Shown: positions 54,629-63,816 of the stretch, in pieces
How positions within the stretch are numbered: the stretch's first letter is position 1
How the letters are laid out: each line of letters begins with the position of its first letter
DNA from: Chloroflexota bacterium
Lineage (GTDB): Bacteria; Chloroflexota; Chloroflexia; Chloroflexales; Herpetosiphonaceae
Reading direction: 5' to 3'
Assembly (NCBI GenBank): GCA_020161265.1
Contig: JAIUOC010000004.1
Coordinates: 434,001 to 498,000 of the forward strand
DNA length: 64,000 nucleotides
Notes under the pieces: generated by a model
Databases searched by the model: none
Told to the model about the DNA's origin: nothing
The model's input: the letters and a program-made list of their open reading frames with translations, nothing else
Position numbers and translations under genes: made by a program

Positions 54629-57562
54629 TTGCCTATGCCTGATAGCACGGATGGTTCAGTTAATCTGAATAACTCGCACGTCAATGGTGTGGTAGTTGGG
54701 GTCAATCTTGGTACGATTATTTATGGCCGCCCACCCGATGATGTTGAGCGCGAACGCTTGGTGAAGTATTTGAGGCAGCTTAGCAATAGTCACAACACCA
54801 TGCGTGTGGTGGGGCTTGGTTCATCACATCTCAAATCAGGCATTGACTTGGCTTCAGCCTATATGATGTTGGCGGTGCAACATCGCTATCAGGTGGTACG
54901 CGCTTTAACCGAAGAGGAAGTTGCGGCCTATCAGCAACAGCAATTTGAGATTCCTGATGAACTCAGTGCTGATCAGTGTTTGCCCGACCAAGCCATTATT
55001 GCGGTTGATGATGGGGCTGGCCCATTGGCATTGCTGCGAGCCGAGTTGGCTACCGAAACTGTCTTAGATCAACCCTACCTTGTGTTGTGTGGCGCACCAG
55101 GCAGCGGCAAATCGACCTTTGCCAATCATTTGGTCTGGGTCTTAGCGCAGCGTGGCCTTGATCAAATGAGCCAGCAAACCAGCTTGCTTGGCTGGAATGA
55201 TCAACGGCGCTTGTTGCCAATCTTTATGCCCTTGCGTCAGTTGGCAGGAGCCTTAGCCGGCAACGATTTAGGCTTGAACGACAAACCAAAGATCGGCTTA
55301 CTATTCGATGCGGTCTGCGCCTATCTCCACACCCAATATGGGCTAGCCCAGCCGCAAGAGCTGTTAGATGCTGGCTTGACTCGATCACTCAAGGTGCTGT
55401 TGGTGTTCGATGGCTTGGATGAAGTGCCACTCGAAGCGACTGTCGAAAGCATTGATCGCACGTCGCTGTTGACCTTTTTGCGCTTGTTTGCCAATGCCTA
55501 TCATGCTCGCATCCTCATCACTTGCCGTTCACGAGCTTGGACGGAAGAGTATCGCCAGATTACCCAATGGCCGATGGTTGAATTAGCTCCCTTGAGTGGC
55601 GGCCAAATGACCCAGTTTATTAATAATTGGTTTCCCCTATTGCACACCAAGGGCATGATTGACCATGCAGCAATTGATCGCTATGCTGAGCAGTTGTTGC
55701 AGGCTTTGCACGACCCCAAACGCCGCCGCTTACGGGAAATGGCTGCCAATCCGTTGCTGCTGAGCATGATGATTTTCGTGCTGGCCCGCAAGGGTATTTT
55801 GCCGCGCGACCGCCATAGCCTCTACGAAGAAATCTTGAAACAACTGCTTGGTGAGTGGGATGTTGCCAGCCGCAATGGTCAGAACCTTGGGCAGGCAGTT
55901 GGTGATGAACGAATTACCGGCGAGGAGTTGCGTGATCAGGTCTTGGATCGGTTGTGTTATCAGGCCCATTTAAATAGCACTTCAGCCGATGGTCGTGGGC
56001 GAATTCAAGGCCGTGAGCTAAAATTTGAATTGATGGAGTATTTTGCACGGGTCAATGTTGCCAATCCCTATCACGCCGCAGATCGTTGTATTGCCTATAT
56101 CGATCAATGTAGCGGCTTGATTCAGCCCGAAGATGCGGGCAATGTCTATGCTTTTGCCCACTTGACCTTGCAAGAACATAGCGCAGGCCGCCACTTGTTG
56201 TTTTACGAATCGCTTGATCAATTGTTGAGTTTACGGCGCGATGACCGTTGGCGCGAACCGATCTTCTTGGGGGTTGGTTGCCTGACCAAAGCTAGTTTAG
56301 GCTCAACCAAAATTGAACAAGTACTGAACGCATTGGTCGATCCCGATGCCTATGAAGCTGGGGAGATCCATCGCTACGATTGGTATCGCGATTTGGTGCT
56401 GGCCGCCGAGTTGGGAGCCGATTGCGATTGGGGCTTGTTGCGCGGCAAACAAATTAGGGTTGATCCGATTCAGCGACGGCTACGGGCGGGGCTGGTTAAA
56501 CTGCTCGAAGACCATGAGCACGCCCAAGCAGCGCTTGATTACTACCAAGGCCACGCCATGCAACCAGCCCCGTTGTTGGTGCGAGAACGTCAAAAGGCCG
56601 CCGAACTTTTGGCAGGCTTGGGCGACCCACGCTACCCAGTGAGCAGCGAGCAATGGCAAAAACAAACCTGCCAGCTTTCTACCCAATTTGGCCGCGAGGG
56701 CAACCACTACTGGCGCTATGTGCCTGCGGGCCGCTATCACGTTGGCGGCTGGGATGCATTAACCCAAGCAATAACCGTCGAGCTTCAGCATTATTGGGTT
56801 GGGCGGTTTATGGTGACGGTTGAGCAATATCGTGCGTTTATCGAGGCTAGCGGCTATAGCAACGATGCTTACTGGACAGACCATGGCCGCGAGTGGAAAA
56901 CGAGTAGTAAACGAGTAGAACCACGATGGTGGGATACCCAAACCAAGCAGGAATATCTGAATCAGCCGATCTATGGCGTGACATGGTATGAGGCTGTGGC
57001 CTATTGCCAGTGGCTGACTGAGCAGCTTGGGCCATGGTTGCCAACGGGCTATCAGGTGTGGCTTGCTAGTGAGGCCGAATGGGAAGTGGCGGAAGCTTAC
57101 AACAACCAAGGTCAGCGCCAAACCTACCCATGGGGAGAGCAACCAGCCACACCTGAGCATGCAGTCTACGATTGGAGCGAAGAAAGTCGCCCTTTATCAA
57201 GTGGCTTAGGGTTGCTTGGTCAAGCCGCTTGCGGCGCATTGGATAGCGTTGGAAATCTATGGGAATGGACTGCCACGCCTTATTGGGAGAGCCGTACTAA
57301 ATTAAATCGGACTGTTGGTGATAGTAATTCTGGGATGGTTATTCGCGGTGGTGCATATTATGGTAATAGTATAAATGTTCGATGTGCAGCACGTGCGTGG
57401 TTTCATCCCGTTATTGTCAATGTCATCCGTGGATTTCGTTGTTTTTTGGTGCCGCGAAGCAGAAAAGGAAATAGAGGGATCGGGTTTGATCCACGAAGGG
57501 CACGAAGGACACGAAAGGTTGTAACCGCGAAGAACGCGAAGCTTCGCGAAGGTTGTTTTTAG
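54629..57562 (+). CDS. NACHT (STAND) NTPase fused to a C-terminal FGE-sulfatase/C-type-lectin domain
   Basis: 977 residues. The N-terminus has VVVGVNLGTIIYGR, a motif I associate with effector-linked regions of bacterial STAND proteins. The NACHT core shows Walker A GAPGSGKST near 155, Walker B LLVFDGLDEVP near 258 and the sensor ITCRSRAW near 297. A helical region follows to about 680. The FGE-type domain runs from about 690 (RYVPAGRYHVGG, YWVGRFMVTVEQYRAF, GVTWYEAVAYCQWL, WEWTATPYW) to RGFRCFLVP near 938. Codons from about 57290 turn AT-rich and NNY-biased, as in retroelement-diversified targets. The last ~25 codons and the stop are inside a dispersed repeat. A sensing or anti-phage role is inferred. 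Confidence 0.88.
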   Translation: MPMPDSTDGSVNLNNSHVNGVVVGVNLGTIIYGRPPDDVERERLVKYLRQLSNSHNTMRVVGLGSSHLKSGIDLASAYMMLAVQHRYQVVRALTEEEVAAYQQQQFEIPDELSADQCLPDQAIIAVDDGAGPLALLRAELATETVLDQPYLVLCGAPGSGKSTFANHLVWVLAQRGLDQMSQQTSLLGWNDQRRLLPIFMPLRQLAGALAGNDLGLNDKPKIGLLFDAVCAYLHTQYGLAQPQELLDAGLTRSLKVLLVFDGLDEVPLEATVESIDRTSLLTFLRLFANAYHARILITCRSRAWTEEYRQITQWPMVELAPLSGGQMTQFINNWFPLLHTKGMIDHAAIDRYAEQLLQALHDPKRRRLREMAANPLLLSMMIFVLARKGILPRDRHSLYEEILKQLLGEWDVASRNGQNLGQAVGDERITGEELRDQVLDRLCYQAHLNSTSADGRGRIQGRELKFELMEYFARVNVANPYHAADRCIAYIDQCSGLIQPEDAGNVYAFAHLTLQEHSAGRHLLFYESLDQLLSLRRDDRWREPIFLGVGCLTKASLGSTKIEQVLNALVDPDAYEAGEIHRYDWYRDLVLAAELGADCDWGLLRGKQIRVDPIQRRLRAGLVKLLEDHEHAQAALDYYQGHAMQPAPLLVRERQKAAELLAGLGDPRYPVSSEQWQKQTCQLSTQFGREGNHYWRYVPAGRYHVGGWDALTQAITVELQHYWVGRFMVTVEQYRAFIEASGYSNDAYWTDHGREWKTSSKRVEPRWWDTQTKQEYLNQPIYGVTWYEAVAYCQWLTEQLGPWLPTGYQVWLASEAEWEVAEAYNNQGQRQTYPWGEQPATPEHAVYDWSEESRPLSSGLGLLGQAACGALDSVGNLWEWTATPYWESRTKLNRTVGDSNSGMVIRGGAYYGNSINVRCAARAWFHPVIVNVIRGFRCFLVPRSRKGNRGIGFDPRRARRTRKVVTAKNAKLREGCF

Positions 57563-57708
57563 CCACGAATTCCACGAATTCCACGAAATATTTATCGCCA
57601 CAGATTACACAGATTTATGTAATTAGCTTACTATGCTCAATACCTGACCCCTAGCCTCTGAACCCTGACCTCTACTATTTTGCCTTTTGATTTCTGCCTT
57701 TTGACTTT
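57486..57708 (+). repeat. Direct repeat, right copy
   Basis: Partner of 54353-54568. It overlaps the end of the NACHT-FGE frame and has an extra perfect 14-base palindrome (CGCGAAGCTTCGCG at 57535-57548) absent from the left copy. Confidence 0.9.
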
Positions 57709-57772
57709 CGCTTCATCCCCAATCCTGCATTCTGCGTAGAATACAACTGAAACACATGCTAGGAGTACACTG

Positions 57773-58510
57773 ATGAAATTGGTTAAACGCCTTGCGCTTG
57801 GCTTAGTTTTGCTGCTGATCATTGGGGTTGCGGGCTTTGTGCTGTGGGCGAGTAATCCCGCCGCCGCAATGGCAACGGCCAACGAAGCCTTAGTTTCCGA
57901 CCAAACCGTGACTGTCACTGAAGCTGATTGGCTGATTTTCGAGCCGAGCGTTGCGCCAAGCACGGGCTTGATTTTCTATCCTGGGGCGCGAGTTGCGCCT
58001 GCCGCTTATGCCCCGCTGGCTCATGAATTGGCCAACGCTGGTTATTTGGTGGTGATTGTGCCAATGCCACTGAATATGGCGATTTTTGGCTCTAACCGTG
58101 CTGATGCGGTGCTGGAGGCCTATCCGCAAATTGAGCACTGGGCGATTGGTGGCCACTCATTGGGCGGCGCAATGGCGGCAAAATACACCTATGAGCATCC
58201 CGCTACAATCGATGGCCTGATTCTGCTGGCAGCCTACCCAACAGCCTCGAACAGTTTGGCTGAGCGCGATCTAGTGAGCAGCATGATTTATGCTAGCAAC
58301 GATGGCTTAGCAACCTTGGCTGATATTGAAGCGGCCCGCCCATTGCTGCCGAGCACGACCAATTGGGTAGAAATTCAAGGCGGCAATCATGCCCAATTTG
58401 GTTGGTATGGTGAGCAATCGGGCGACTTGCCAGCCAGCATTAGCCACGCTGAGCAACAAGAGCAAACGGTGCAAGCTGCGCTAGACGTATTGCAACAACT
58501 TGATCAATAA
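57773..58510 (+). CDS. Membrane-anchored alpha/beta hydrolase
   Basis: 245 residues. N-terminal membrane helix (LALGLVLLLIIGVAGFVLWA). The hydrolase domain has IFYPGARVAP (oxyanion strand), nucleophile Ser in IGGHSLGGAMAA near 126, and catalytic His in QGGNHAQFG near 205. It fits a dienelactone-hydrolase-like subfamily often annotated as alpha/beta hydrolase fold 5. Substrate unknown. AGGAGT lies upstream. It is ten bases ahead of the GT39-like gene, likely one transcription unit. Confidence 0.85.
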   Translation: MKLVKRLALGLVLLLIIGVAGFVLWASNPAAAMATANEALVSDQTVTVTEADWLIFEPSVAPSTGLIFYPGARVAPAAYAPLAHELANAGYLVVIVPMPLNMAIFGSNRADAVLEAYPQIEHWAIGGHSLGGAMAAKYTYEHPATIDGLILLAAYPTASNSLAERDLVSSMIYASNDGLATLADIEAARPLLPSTTNWVEIQGGNHAQFGWYGEQSGDLPASISHAEQQEQTVQAALDVLQQLDQ

Positions 58511-58519
58511 TGCAGCGCT

Positions 58520-60589
58520 ATGTTGAATACGTTGGCTAATTGCATGGATGCACGTTTTTGTTGGTGGCCGACAACTCGGCGCTATCGACTGATATTGATC
58601 CTTTTGCTGGTTGGAGCGGCGGCGCTACGTTTGGGCTTATGGTTGTTGCCAAGCCACCAACCAGCGAATGATGAAGTTGAATACCTCGCGGTTGCCCGCG
58701 ATTTGTTGGCAGGCCAAGGCTGGCGTTTTTATGATGCTTACCCTTGGCTACGTGCCCCGTTGTACCCGCTGTATCTGGCGGCAACCCTCTGGCTGAGCAA
58801 CAACGATCCCCAAATTGCCTTGCTGTTTAATATCGCTTTGAGTCTGATTCATCTGTGGTTGCTGTGGTTACTTGGGCGCGAGTGGGCTGGCGATCATCCG
58901 CAGGCTGAAAAAGTTGGGCTGTGGACGGCTGGTTTGGCCAGTGGTTTATTGACCTTCGCAACTTTTGCCAATTTATGGATGAGCGAAACGCTCTGGAATG
59001 TGCTTTGGGCCAGTAGTTTGCTGCTGCTGCTGCATTGGCATCGAACCAAACAATTACGTTTTGCTTTGGCTGCTGGCTTGACGATTGGCCTGACGATTCT
59101 GACGCGCTCGTTGCCCTTGGCCTTTGTGCCAGTATTAATTGGCTGGATGTGGTGGAATTGGCGAGGTTGGCGGAGTTTGCAGCATGGTTTGGCCTTGGGC
59201 TTGGTAGCTTGTGCGCTGGTTGCGCCATGGTCGCTGCGCAATTGGCTAGCTTATGGGCGTTTGATTACGGTTGAAACTGGCTTTGCCTACAATCTGTGGG
59301 CATTTAGCGAGCCAGCGCTTGAGCTAAGCGAGATTAACACCATTCTCTCAGCAATACCCAATCCGGCGGAGCGGGCTGATTATGCTTCGGCCAAAGGCCG
59401 CGAGTTATTGGCCGCCGATCCGAGCATTTTGGCGCGTAAGCCTTGGACGAATACGGTCTATCTCTGGCGCATCAAACCAATTGAAGATCGCTTTATTCAG
59501 GCCAATTATTATAGCGATGTAGCCTTACCTTATTTAATCGCTGCCTTGATTTTCGATGATCTGTGGTATGTACTGTGTGTCGTGTTGGCGCTGTGGGGCT
59601 TTGCGCGTGCTCCGCGTGATGCTCGCTGGTGGTTGGCCTTGCTCTGGGTAGGTTATATTGTTGGTAGCACGATGTTTACCCATGGCGAGGCACGCTATCG
59701 CCAGTTTTTCTGGCCAATTATGCTAATCTACGCGGCATTTAGTTTAGCCAAATTACGGGTAACTACGCCGATATGGCAACGCTTGGGGGCAAGCGTACTC
59801 GGCCTAATTATTTTGTGGGTGATTATTGATCATTCGCCGTGGCAAGTGCTGCAACAGCAAATAAGCCGTGGTTGGTGGCGCTGGCAAGCCGACCAAGCCT
59901 TAGCGGCTGGCGATTTGGTTCAAGCCGAGGTTGCTAGTTTGCGGGCACTTAATAGCTTGCCTTCGGCTGATGGTTGGCTGGCGTTTGCTCAGATCAAAGA
60001 GCAAGCGGGCCAATTTGATGCGGCGGTGCAAGCCTATATCGCTGCGGTCAATCACAACCGCGATTATCCCTTGGCAAGCTATCAATTAGGCCATTATTTG
60101 CTGCGGCGCAACGATCTGGCGGCGGCGCGTGAAGCATGGGCCAACCCCTATGTTGATCGCACGAGCTTGCTAGATTGGGCTTGGAGTGCAGCCGATCGCC
60201 CAGCCGAAAAGCAGATCGATCTTGGGGCTGGCTTGGATATTGGCGTGATCGAAGGATTTTATCCGGCCGAAATCCTCGCGGAGAGCACAGCCCGTTGGTC
60301 AACCGCTCATGCTCGCTTGCGCCTGCCTGCAGGTGAGGCTGGCGTTGTCCGTTTGCGCATTGCCAATCCACGGCCAAGCGATGCCCCCGCAGCAAACCTG
60401 CAAATCTGTGTTGCCAAGCAGCAATGCATCCAAATCAAGCAACTTGGGGCTGAGTGGCGGGTGCTGCATCTGCCAATTGCCGCTAGCCCAAACGAACGTC
60501 AACTTGAACTATTAACCCAGCCATGGCAAGCCCCAAGCGACCAACGCCAGCTTGGAATTGTACTGGATTGGGTTGAATTAGCGAGGTAA
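58520..60589 (+). CDS. GT39-like membrane glycosyltransferase with TPR-like C-terminus
   Basis: 689 residues. About ten membrane helices to residue 440. The first outer loop has PANDEVEYLAVARDLLAG, with the acidic pair used by PMT/ArnT-type enzymes. A C-terminal soluble part at about 450-560 has TPR-like helices (GQFDAAVQAYIAAVNHN, LASYQLGHYLLRRNDLAAAREAW), and a final beta domain with a Cys pair follows. No RBS is clear at 58520; an ATG at 58544 is an alternative. The GH114-like gene follows two bases after its stop. Confidence 0.82.
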   Translation: MLNTLANCMDARFCWWPTTRRYRLILILLLVGAAALRLGLWLLPSHQPANDEVEYLAVARDLLAGQGWRFYDAYPWLRAPLYPLYLAATLWLSNNDPQIALLFNIALSLIHLWLLWLLGREWAGDHPQAEKVGLWTAGLASGLLTFATFANLWMSETLWNVLWASSLLLLLHWHRTKQLRFALAAGLTIGLTILTRSLPLAFVPVLIGWMWWNWRGWRSLQHGLALGLVACALVAPWSLRNWLAYGRLITVETGFAYNLWAFSEPALELSEINTILSAIPNPAERADYASAKGRELLAADPSILARKPWTNTVYLWRIKPIEDRFIQANYYSDVALPYLIAALIFDDLWYVLCVVLALWGFARAPRDARWWLALLWVGYIVGSTMFTHGEARYRQFFWPIMLIYAAFSLAKLRVTTPIWQRLGASVLGLIILWVIIDHSPWQVLQQQISRGWWRWQADQALAAGDLVQAEVASLRALNSLPSADGWLAFAQIKEQAGQFDAAVQAYIAAVNHNRDYPLASYQLGHYLLRRNDLAAAREAWANPYVDRTSLLDWAWSAADRPAEKQIDLGAGLDIGVIEGFYPAEILAESTARWSTAHARLRLPAGEAGVVRLRIANPRPSDAPAANLQICVAKQQCIQIKQLGAEWRVLHLPIAASPNERQLELLTQPWQAPSDQRQLGIVLDWVELAR

Positions 60590-60591
60590 GT

Positions 60592-61419
60592 ATGCGCCGT
60601 TATTGGTTGATTGGGATTGGCTTGGCCTTGGTGGTAGCCTCGGTGCTGTTTGCGCGTCCGCTCAGCCAACGGGCTTTTGTACCGATTGCCCAACGCAATG
60701 CGTGGTGGCAACCAAGCGTCAATTCCACTATGCAACTTCAATTTACTGGCACGCCGCTCGATCTTGGGGTTAATGTAACGGTCTATGATTTGGATTTGTT
60801 TGATACCAGCAGTGCGACGGTGAGCCAACTACATAGCCAAGGCCGCAAAGTTGTGTGCTATATCAATGTTGGCGCTTGGGAAGATTGGCGCGACGATGCC
60901 GCTGCGTTTCCGAGCAGTGTGCTGGGCAACGATTACGATGGCTGGCCAGGTGAAAAATGGCTCGATATTCGCCAAATCGATTTGCTTGCGCCGATTATGC
61001 GAGCACGCATGGATTCGTGCAAAAACAAAGGCTTTGATGGCATCGAGCCAGATAATATCAATGGCTACCAAAATAATACTGGGTTTCCGTTGACCGCTAA
61101 CGATCAACTGATCTTTAATCGCTGGTTGGCTAATGAAGCCCATAGCCGTGGCTTATCGATTGGCCTAAAAAACGATTCCGAGCAAATCAGCGAGCTGATC
61201 GATTATTATGATTGGGCATTAACTGAAGATTGTTTTGACCAAGGCTGGTGTGCCGAATTAAGCCCATTTATCGCCGCAGGCAAGCCAGTATTTGCAATTG
61301 AATATACCGATACAGGTGCCCAAACCAGCCAATTTTGCCCACAAGCCCGCCAATTAGGAATTAATGCCATGCTCAAACATCGCGAACTCGATGCCTATCG
61401 GGTTGGCTGTGAGCAGTAG
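60592..61419 (+). CDS. GH114-like endo-alpha-1,4-polygalactosaminidase family protein
   Basis: 275 residues. Signal or membrane anchor (IGIGLALVVASVLFARP), then a TIM-barrel with strand phrases KVVCYINVGAWEDWR, KWLDIRQ, GFDGIEPDNING (acidic residues of the site), LSIGLKN and ALTEDCFDQGWC, and PVFAIEYTD. This pattern fits GH114, which cuts alpha-1,4-galactosaminoglycans. Co-transcription with the GT39 gene suggests joint work on an envelope polysaccharide. Confidence 0.87.
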   Translation: MRRYWLIGIGLALVVASVLFARPLSQRAFVPIAQRNAWWQPSVNSTMQLQFTGTPLDLGVNVTVYDLDLFDTSSATVSQLHSQGRKVVCYINVGAWEDWRDDAAAFPSSVLGNDYDGWPGEKWLDIRQIDLLAPIMRARMDSCKNKGFDGIEPDNINGYQNNTGFPLTANDQLIFNRWLANEAHSRGLSIGLKNDSEQISELIDYYDWALTEDCFDQGWCAELSPFIAAGKPVFAIEYTDTGAQTSQFCPQARQLGINAMLKHRELDAYRVGCEQ

Positions 61420-61657
61420 CAAGGGTAGAGGGCAAAAAAATAGGAGGCAGGATTCAGGGGCGAGGTGATTAGCTTTTGATCCACGAAGAAGACGAAGGGC
61501 ACGAAGGACGAGTGTGAGGGACGAGGGGTCAGGGAGCAGCTTGGCCTTATTGGGCTGAATCCTGACCCCCGACCTCTGACCCCTCGTCCCTCAGTCTGCA
61601 TTTCAATCCAATGACACACCGTGCTACAATGGTTGCTATGACAGAATTCAAGCAACG
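61420..61657. repeat. Spacer with CACGAAG repeat and 18-base inverted repeat
   Basis: TGAGGGACGAGGGGTCAG at 61515-61532 pairs perfectly with its complement at 61576-61593. A CACGAAG-type copy lies at 61479-61509. A possible -10 TACAAT is at 61625-61630. Confidence 0.65.
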
Positions 61658-61669
61658 GTGCTTCGCTAT

Positions 61670-62278
61670 ATGCCATCAACCAAGTATTATGCCTATCTCC
61701 AAACTTTTCAGGTCAAACGCTTGGAACGCGATTACAAATATCTCCTCGCCGAGCCGCAATATCATGGGTTAGCCCAATTTTTTCTTGAAGATATGTATGG
61801 GCCATATGATTTTCATGCTCGCGATACCCAAGCCCGTCGTTTGCACCAATTTATTCACTTGGCTCCTGGTCTGAGCATCGAAGATATTGAGGTGACCCTC
61901 GATTTGCTCAATTTGACGGTCAGACTCGATCAGCAGGTCGCCGATTGGCTTGAACATAATAACTTCACGATTCCGTTTACTGAGGCTCAATATGAAGAGG
62001 CCTATTATCGGGTCAATAGTTTTGAGCCAAGGGTGCGCCAAATCGAGCTGATTAACGAATCGCTACGGCGAGTGCATCGTTTATCAAAAATTAGCCTGCT
62101 TGGCGCAGCCCTCAACAATACCAAAACCTTTGCCAAATTGATGGGCATGGGCGAATTGCATCGCTTTTTACGCCGTGGCTATCAGGCACTTCTACCAGTT
62201 CAGGATCTTAAGCCGTTTCTGACTGAAGTGACCCATACCGAACTCGATCGGCTCAAACGAATTTATCGTTTGATGTAG
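61670..62278 (+). CDS. Uncharacterised protein with FFLEDMYGP motif
   Basis: About 202 residues. Start is ATG 61670 or GTG 61658; neither has a clear RBS. The N-terminal third has YLLAEPQYHGLAQFFLEDMYGPYDFHARD, a pattern I recall from conserved hypothetical proteins of ~200 residues. The rest is helical with no membrane segment or known active site. It overlaps the murE end by 16 bases in a convergent way. Confidence 0.7.
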   Translation: MPSTKYYAYLQTFQVKRLERDYKYLLAEPQYHGLAQFFLEDMYGPYDFHARDTQARRLHQFIHLAPGLSIEDIEVTLDLLNLTVRLDQQVADWLEHNNFTIPFTEAQYEEAYYRVNSFEPRVRQIELINESLRRVHRLSKISLLGAALNNTKTFAKLMGMGELHRFLRRGYQALLPVQDLKPFLTEVTHTELDRLKRIYRLM

Positions 62279-63807
62279 CCCAAGCCTTGCAATGCACGTT
62301 CAGCCTCGGCATGCTCATTCCATTCGATATCGCCGCTGGCATAAATGATGTTGCCTTCGTGACCTTTGCCGAGCAACAGCACCACATCACCCGCTTGAGC
62401 GGTCGCCAGCGCTTGCTCAATTGCCGTTCGCCGATCGGCAATCAGCCAGCAATCTTGATCGATAATTTTGCCCTCAGCCTGTGCGCCAGCGGCAATTTCC
62501 TGCAAAATCTGTAGCGAATCCTCGGCGCGTGGATCTTCATCGGTCAGGTAGAGCAGATCGCACCATTTGGCCGCAATTTGGCCTTGAATTGGACGCTTGG
62601 CGAGATCGCGCTCGCCTGCTGAGCCAAATACTGCAATCAAACGGCCTTGGGTCAAGGGGCGCATCATACCCATCACTTGCTCAAACGAATCGGGGTTATG
62701 GGCATAATCGACCAGCACACTAAATGGCTGACCAAGCTCAACTTGCTCCATGCGCCCGTTAATGCCTGGAATTGCCTCAAGCCGCTGAATCGCCGCCGCC
62801 AGATCAACGCCTCGCGCCACACAGACGCTGAGTGCTGCTAACACATTGTAGACATAGAATGTGCCAACTAATTGCAAATTGAGCGCAAAATTGCCTTGCG
62901 GCGTGGTTGCGGTAAAACGCAAGCCCTTGCTCGTTGAAACAATTTCGGTAGCCCGAAGATCGGCCTCTGCATGAATTGCATAGCTCAAATGGCGCACTTG
63001 ATCGCCAGCTGCTGCCCGAAATTGGGCCGCATACGGATCATCGGCATTAACAATTGCGACTTTTTCGACTATCGTTGTTTGACCAAGAATTGATTTTTGG
63101 CTGGGACTGGTGGTGAGTAACTGAAACAATTGAGCTTTATCAGCACGATATTGCTCAACCGTGCCATGGTAATCAAGGTGCTCGTGGGTCACATTGGTAA
63201 TCAATGCTACATCATAGGCACAATCGCCCAGCCGATTCCAACGGGGTGAGAGGCCATGCGACGTGCTTTCGACCACAGCATAGCGACAACCAGCCTCGAC
63301 CATCTCGCGCAACATGGCCTGAATTTCCAAGGCTTCGGGGGTCGATTGGCGGGTTTTGTTGGCCCATTGGCGCTGGCCAATTTTAAAATCGACAGTGCTC
63401 ATAAAGCCCACCAACTCGCCGCTAGCTTCTAAAGCGGCGGCGGTTAAAAAGGTGGTGGTGGTTTTGCCCTTTGAGCCTGTAATTCCCACCACTTCTAATT
63501 GCTGGGCGGGGTAATCATAAAAGGCTGCGGCAATCGGCGAGAGCGCAATTTTGGCATCGGCAACCAAGGCCGAGGGAATAGTGGCAGGCGGCGCTTGATG
63601 AGGGTCATCATAGACCACTGCCACCGCGCCTTGCTCCACGGCAGTTGCAATATAACGATGACCATCAACATGCACCCCTTTGATCGCCACAAACAGCGCT
63701 CCAGGCCTAACTTTGCGCGAATCGTAAGCTACATTGCTAATTGCAACGTGGTGATCGCCGGAGGCTTGATGGGTAACATGCAGCAAAAGTTCAGCGAACG
63801 ATTTCAT
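62263..63807 (-). CDS. murE: UDP-MurNAc-tripeptide synthetase (MurE)
   Basis: 514 residues. It adds the third amino acid to UDP-MurNAc-L-Ala-D-Glu during peptidoglycan precursor synthesis. N-terminal UDP-binding domain has YDSRKVRPGALFVAIKG; the P-loop is GITGSKGKTTTT near 108-119; the central domain has VESTSHGLSPRW and TNVTHEHLDYHGT; the C-terminal domain has LVDYAHNPDS and LTDEDPRAEDS. The last phrase reads D-E-D-P-R where diaminopimelate-adding enzymes have DNPR, so the amino acid added may not be diaminopimelate. It begins ten bases after the FemAB gene. Confidence 0.95.
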   Translation of the reverse strand: MKSFAELLLHVTHQASGDHHVAISNVAYDSRKVRPGALFVAIKGVHVDGHRYIATAVEQGAVAVVYDDPHQAPPATIPSALVADAKIALSPIAAAFYDYPAQQLEVVGITGSKGKTTTTFLTAAALEASGELVGFMSTVDFKIGQRQWANKTRQSTPEALEIQAMLREMVEAGCRYAVVESTSHGLSPRWNRLGDCAYDVALITNVTHEHLDYHGTVEQYRADKAQLFQLLTTSPSQKSILGQTTIVEKVAIVNADDPYAAQFRAAAGDQVRHLSYAIHAEADLRATEIVSTSKGLRFTATTPQGNFALNLQLVGTFYVYNVLAALSVCVARGVDLAAAIQRLEAIPGINGRMEQVELGQPFSVLVDYAHNPDSFEQVMGMMRPLTQGRLIAVFGSAGERDLAKRPIQGQIAAKWCDLLYLTDEDPRAEDSLQILQEIAAGAQAEGKIIDQDCWLIADRRTAIEQALATAQAGDVVLLLGKGHEGNIIYASGDIEWNEHAEAERALQGLGYIKR

Positions 63808-63816
63808 TGATTGTTC

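Noticed and set aside
54629..61419. DGR reverse transcriptase and template repeat near the variable region
   Set aside because: No protein with reverse transcriptase motifs and no A-rich near-copy of the FGE end was seen in the window.
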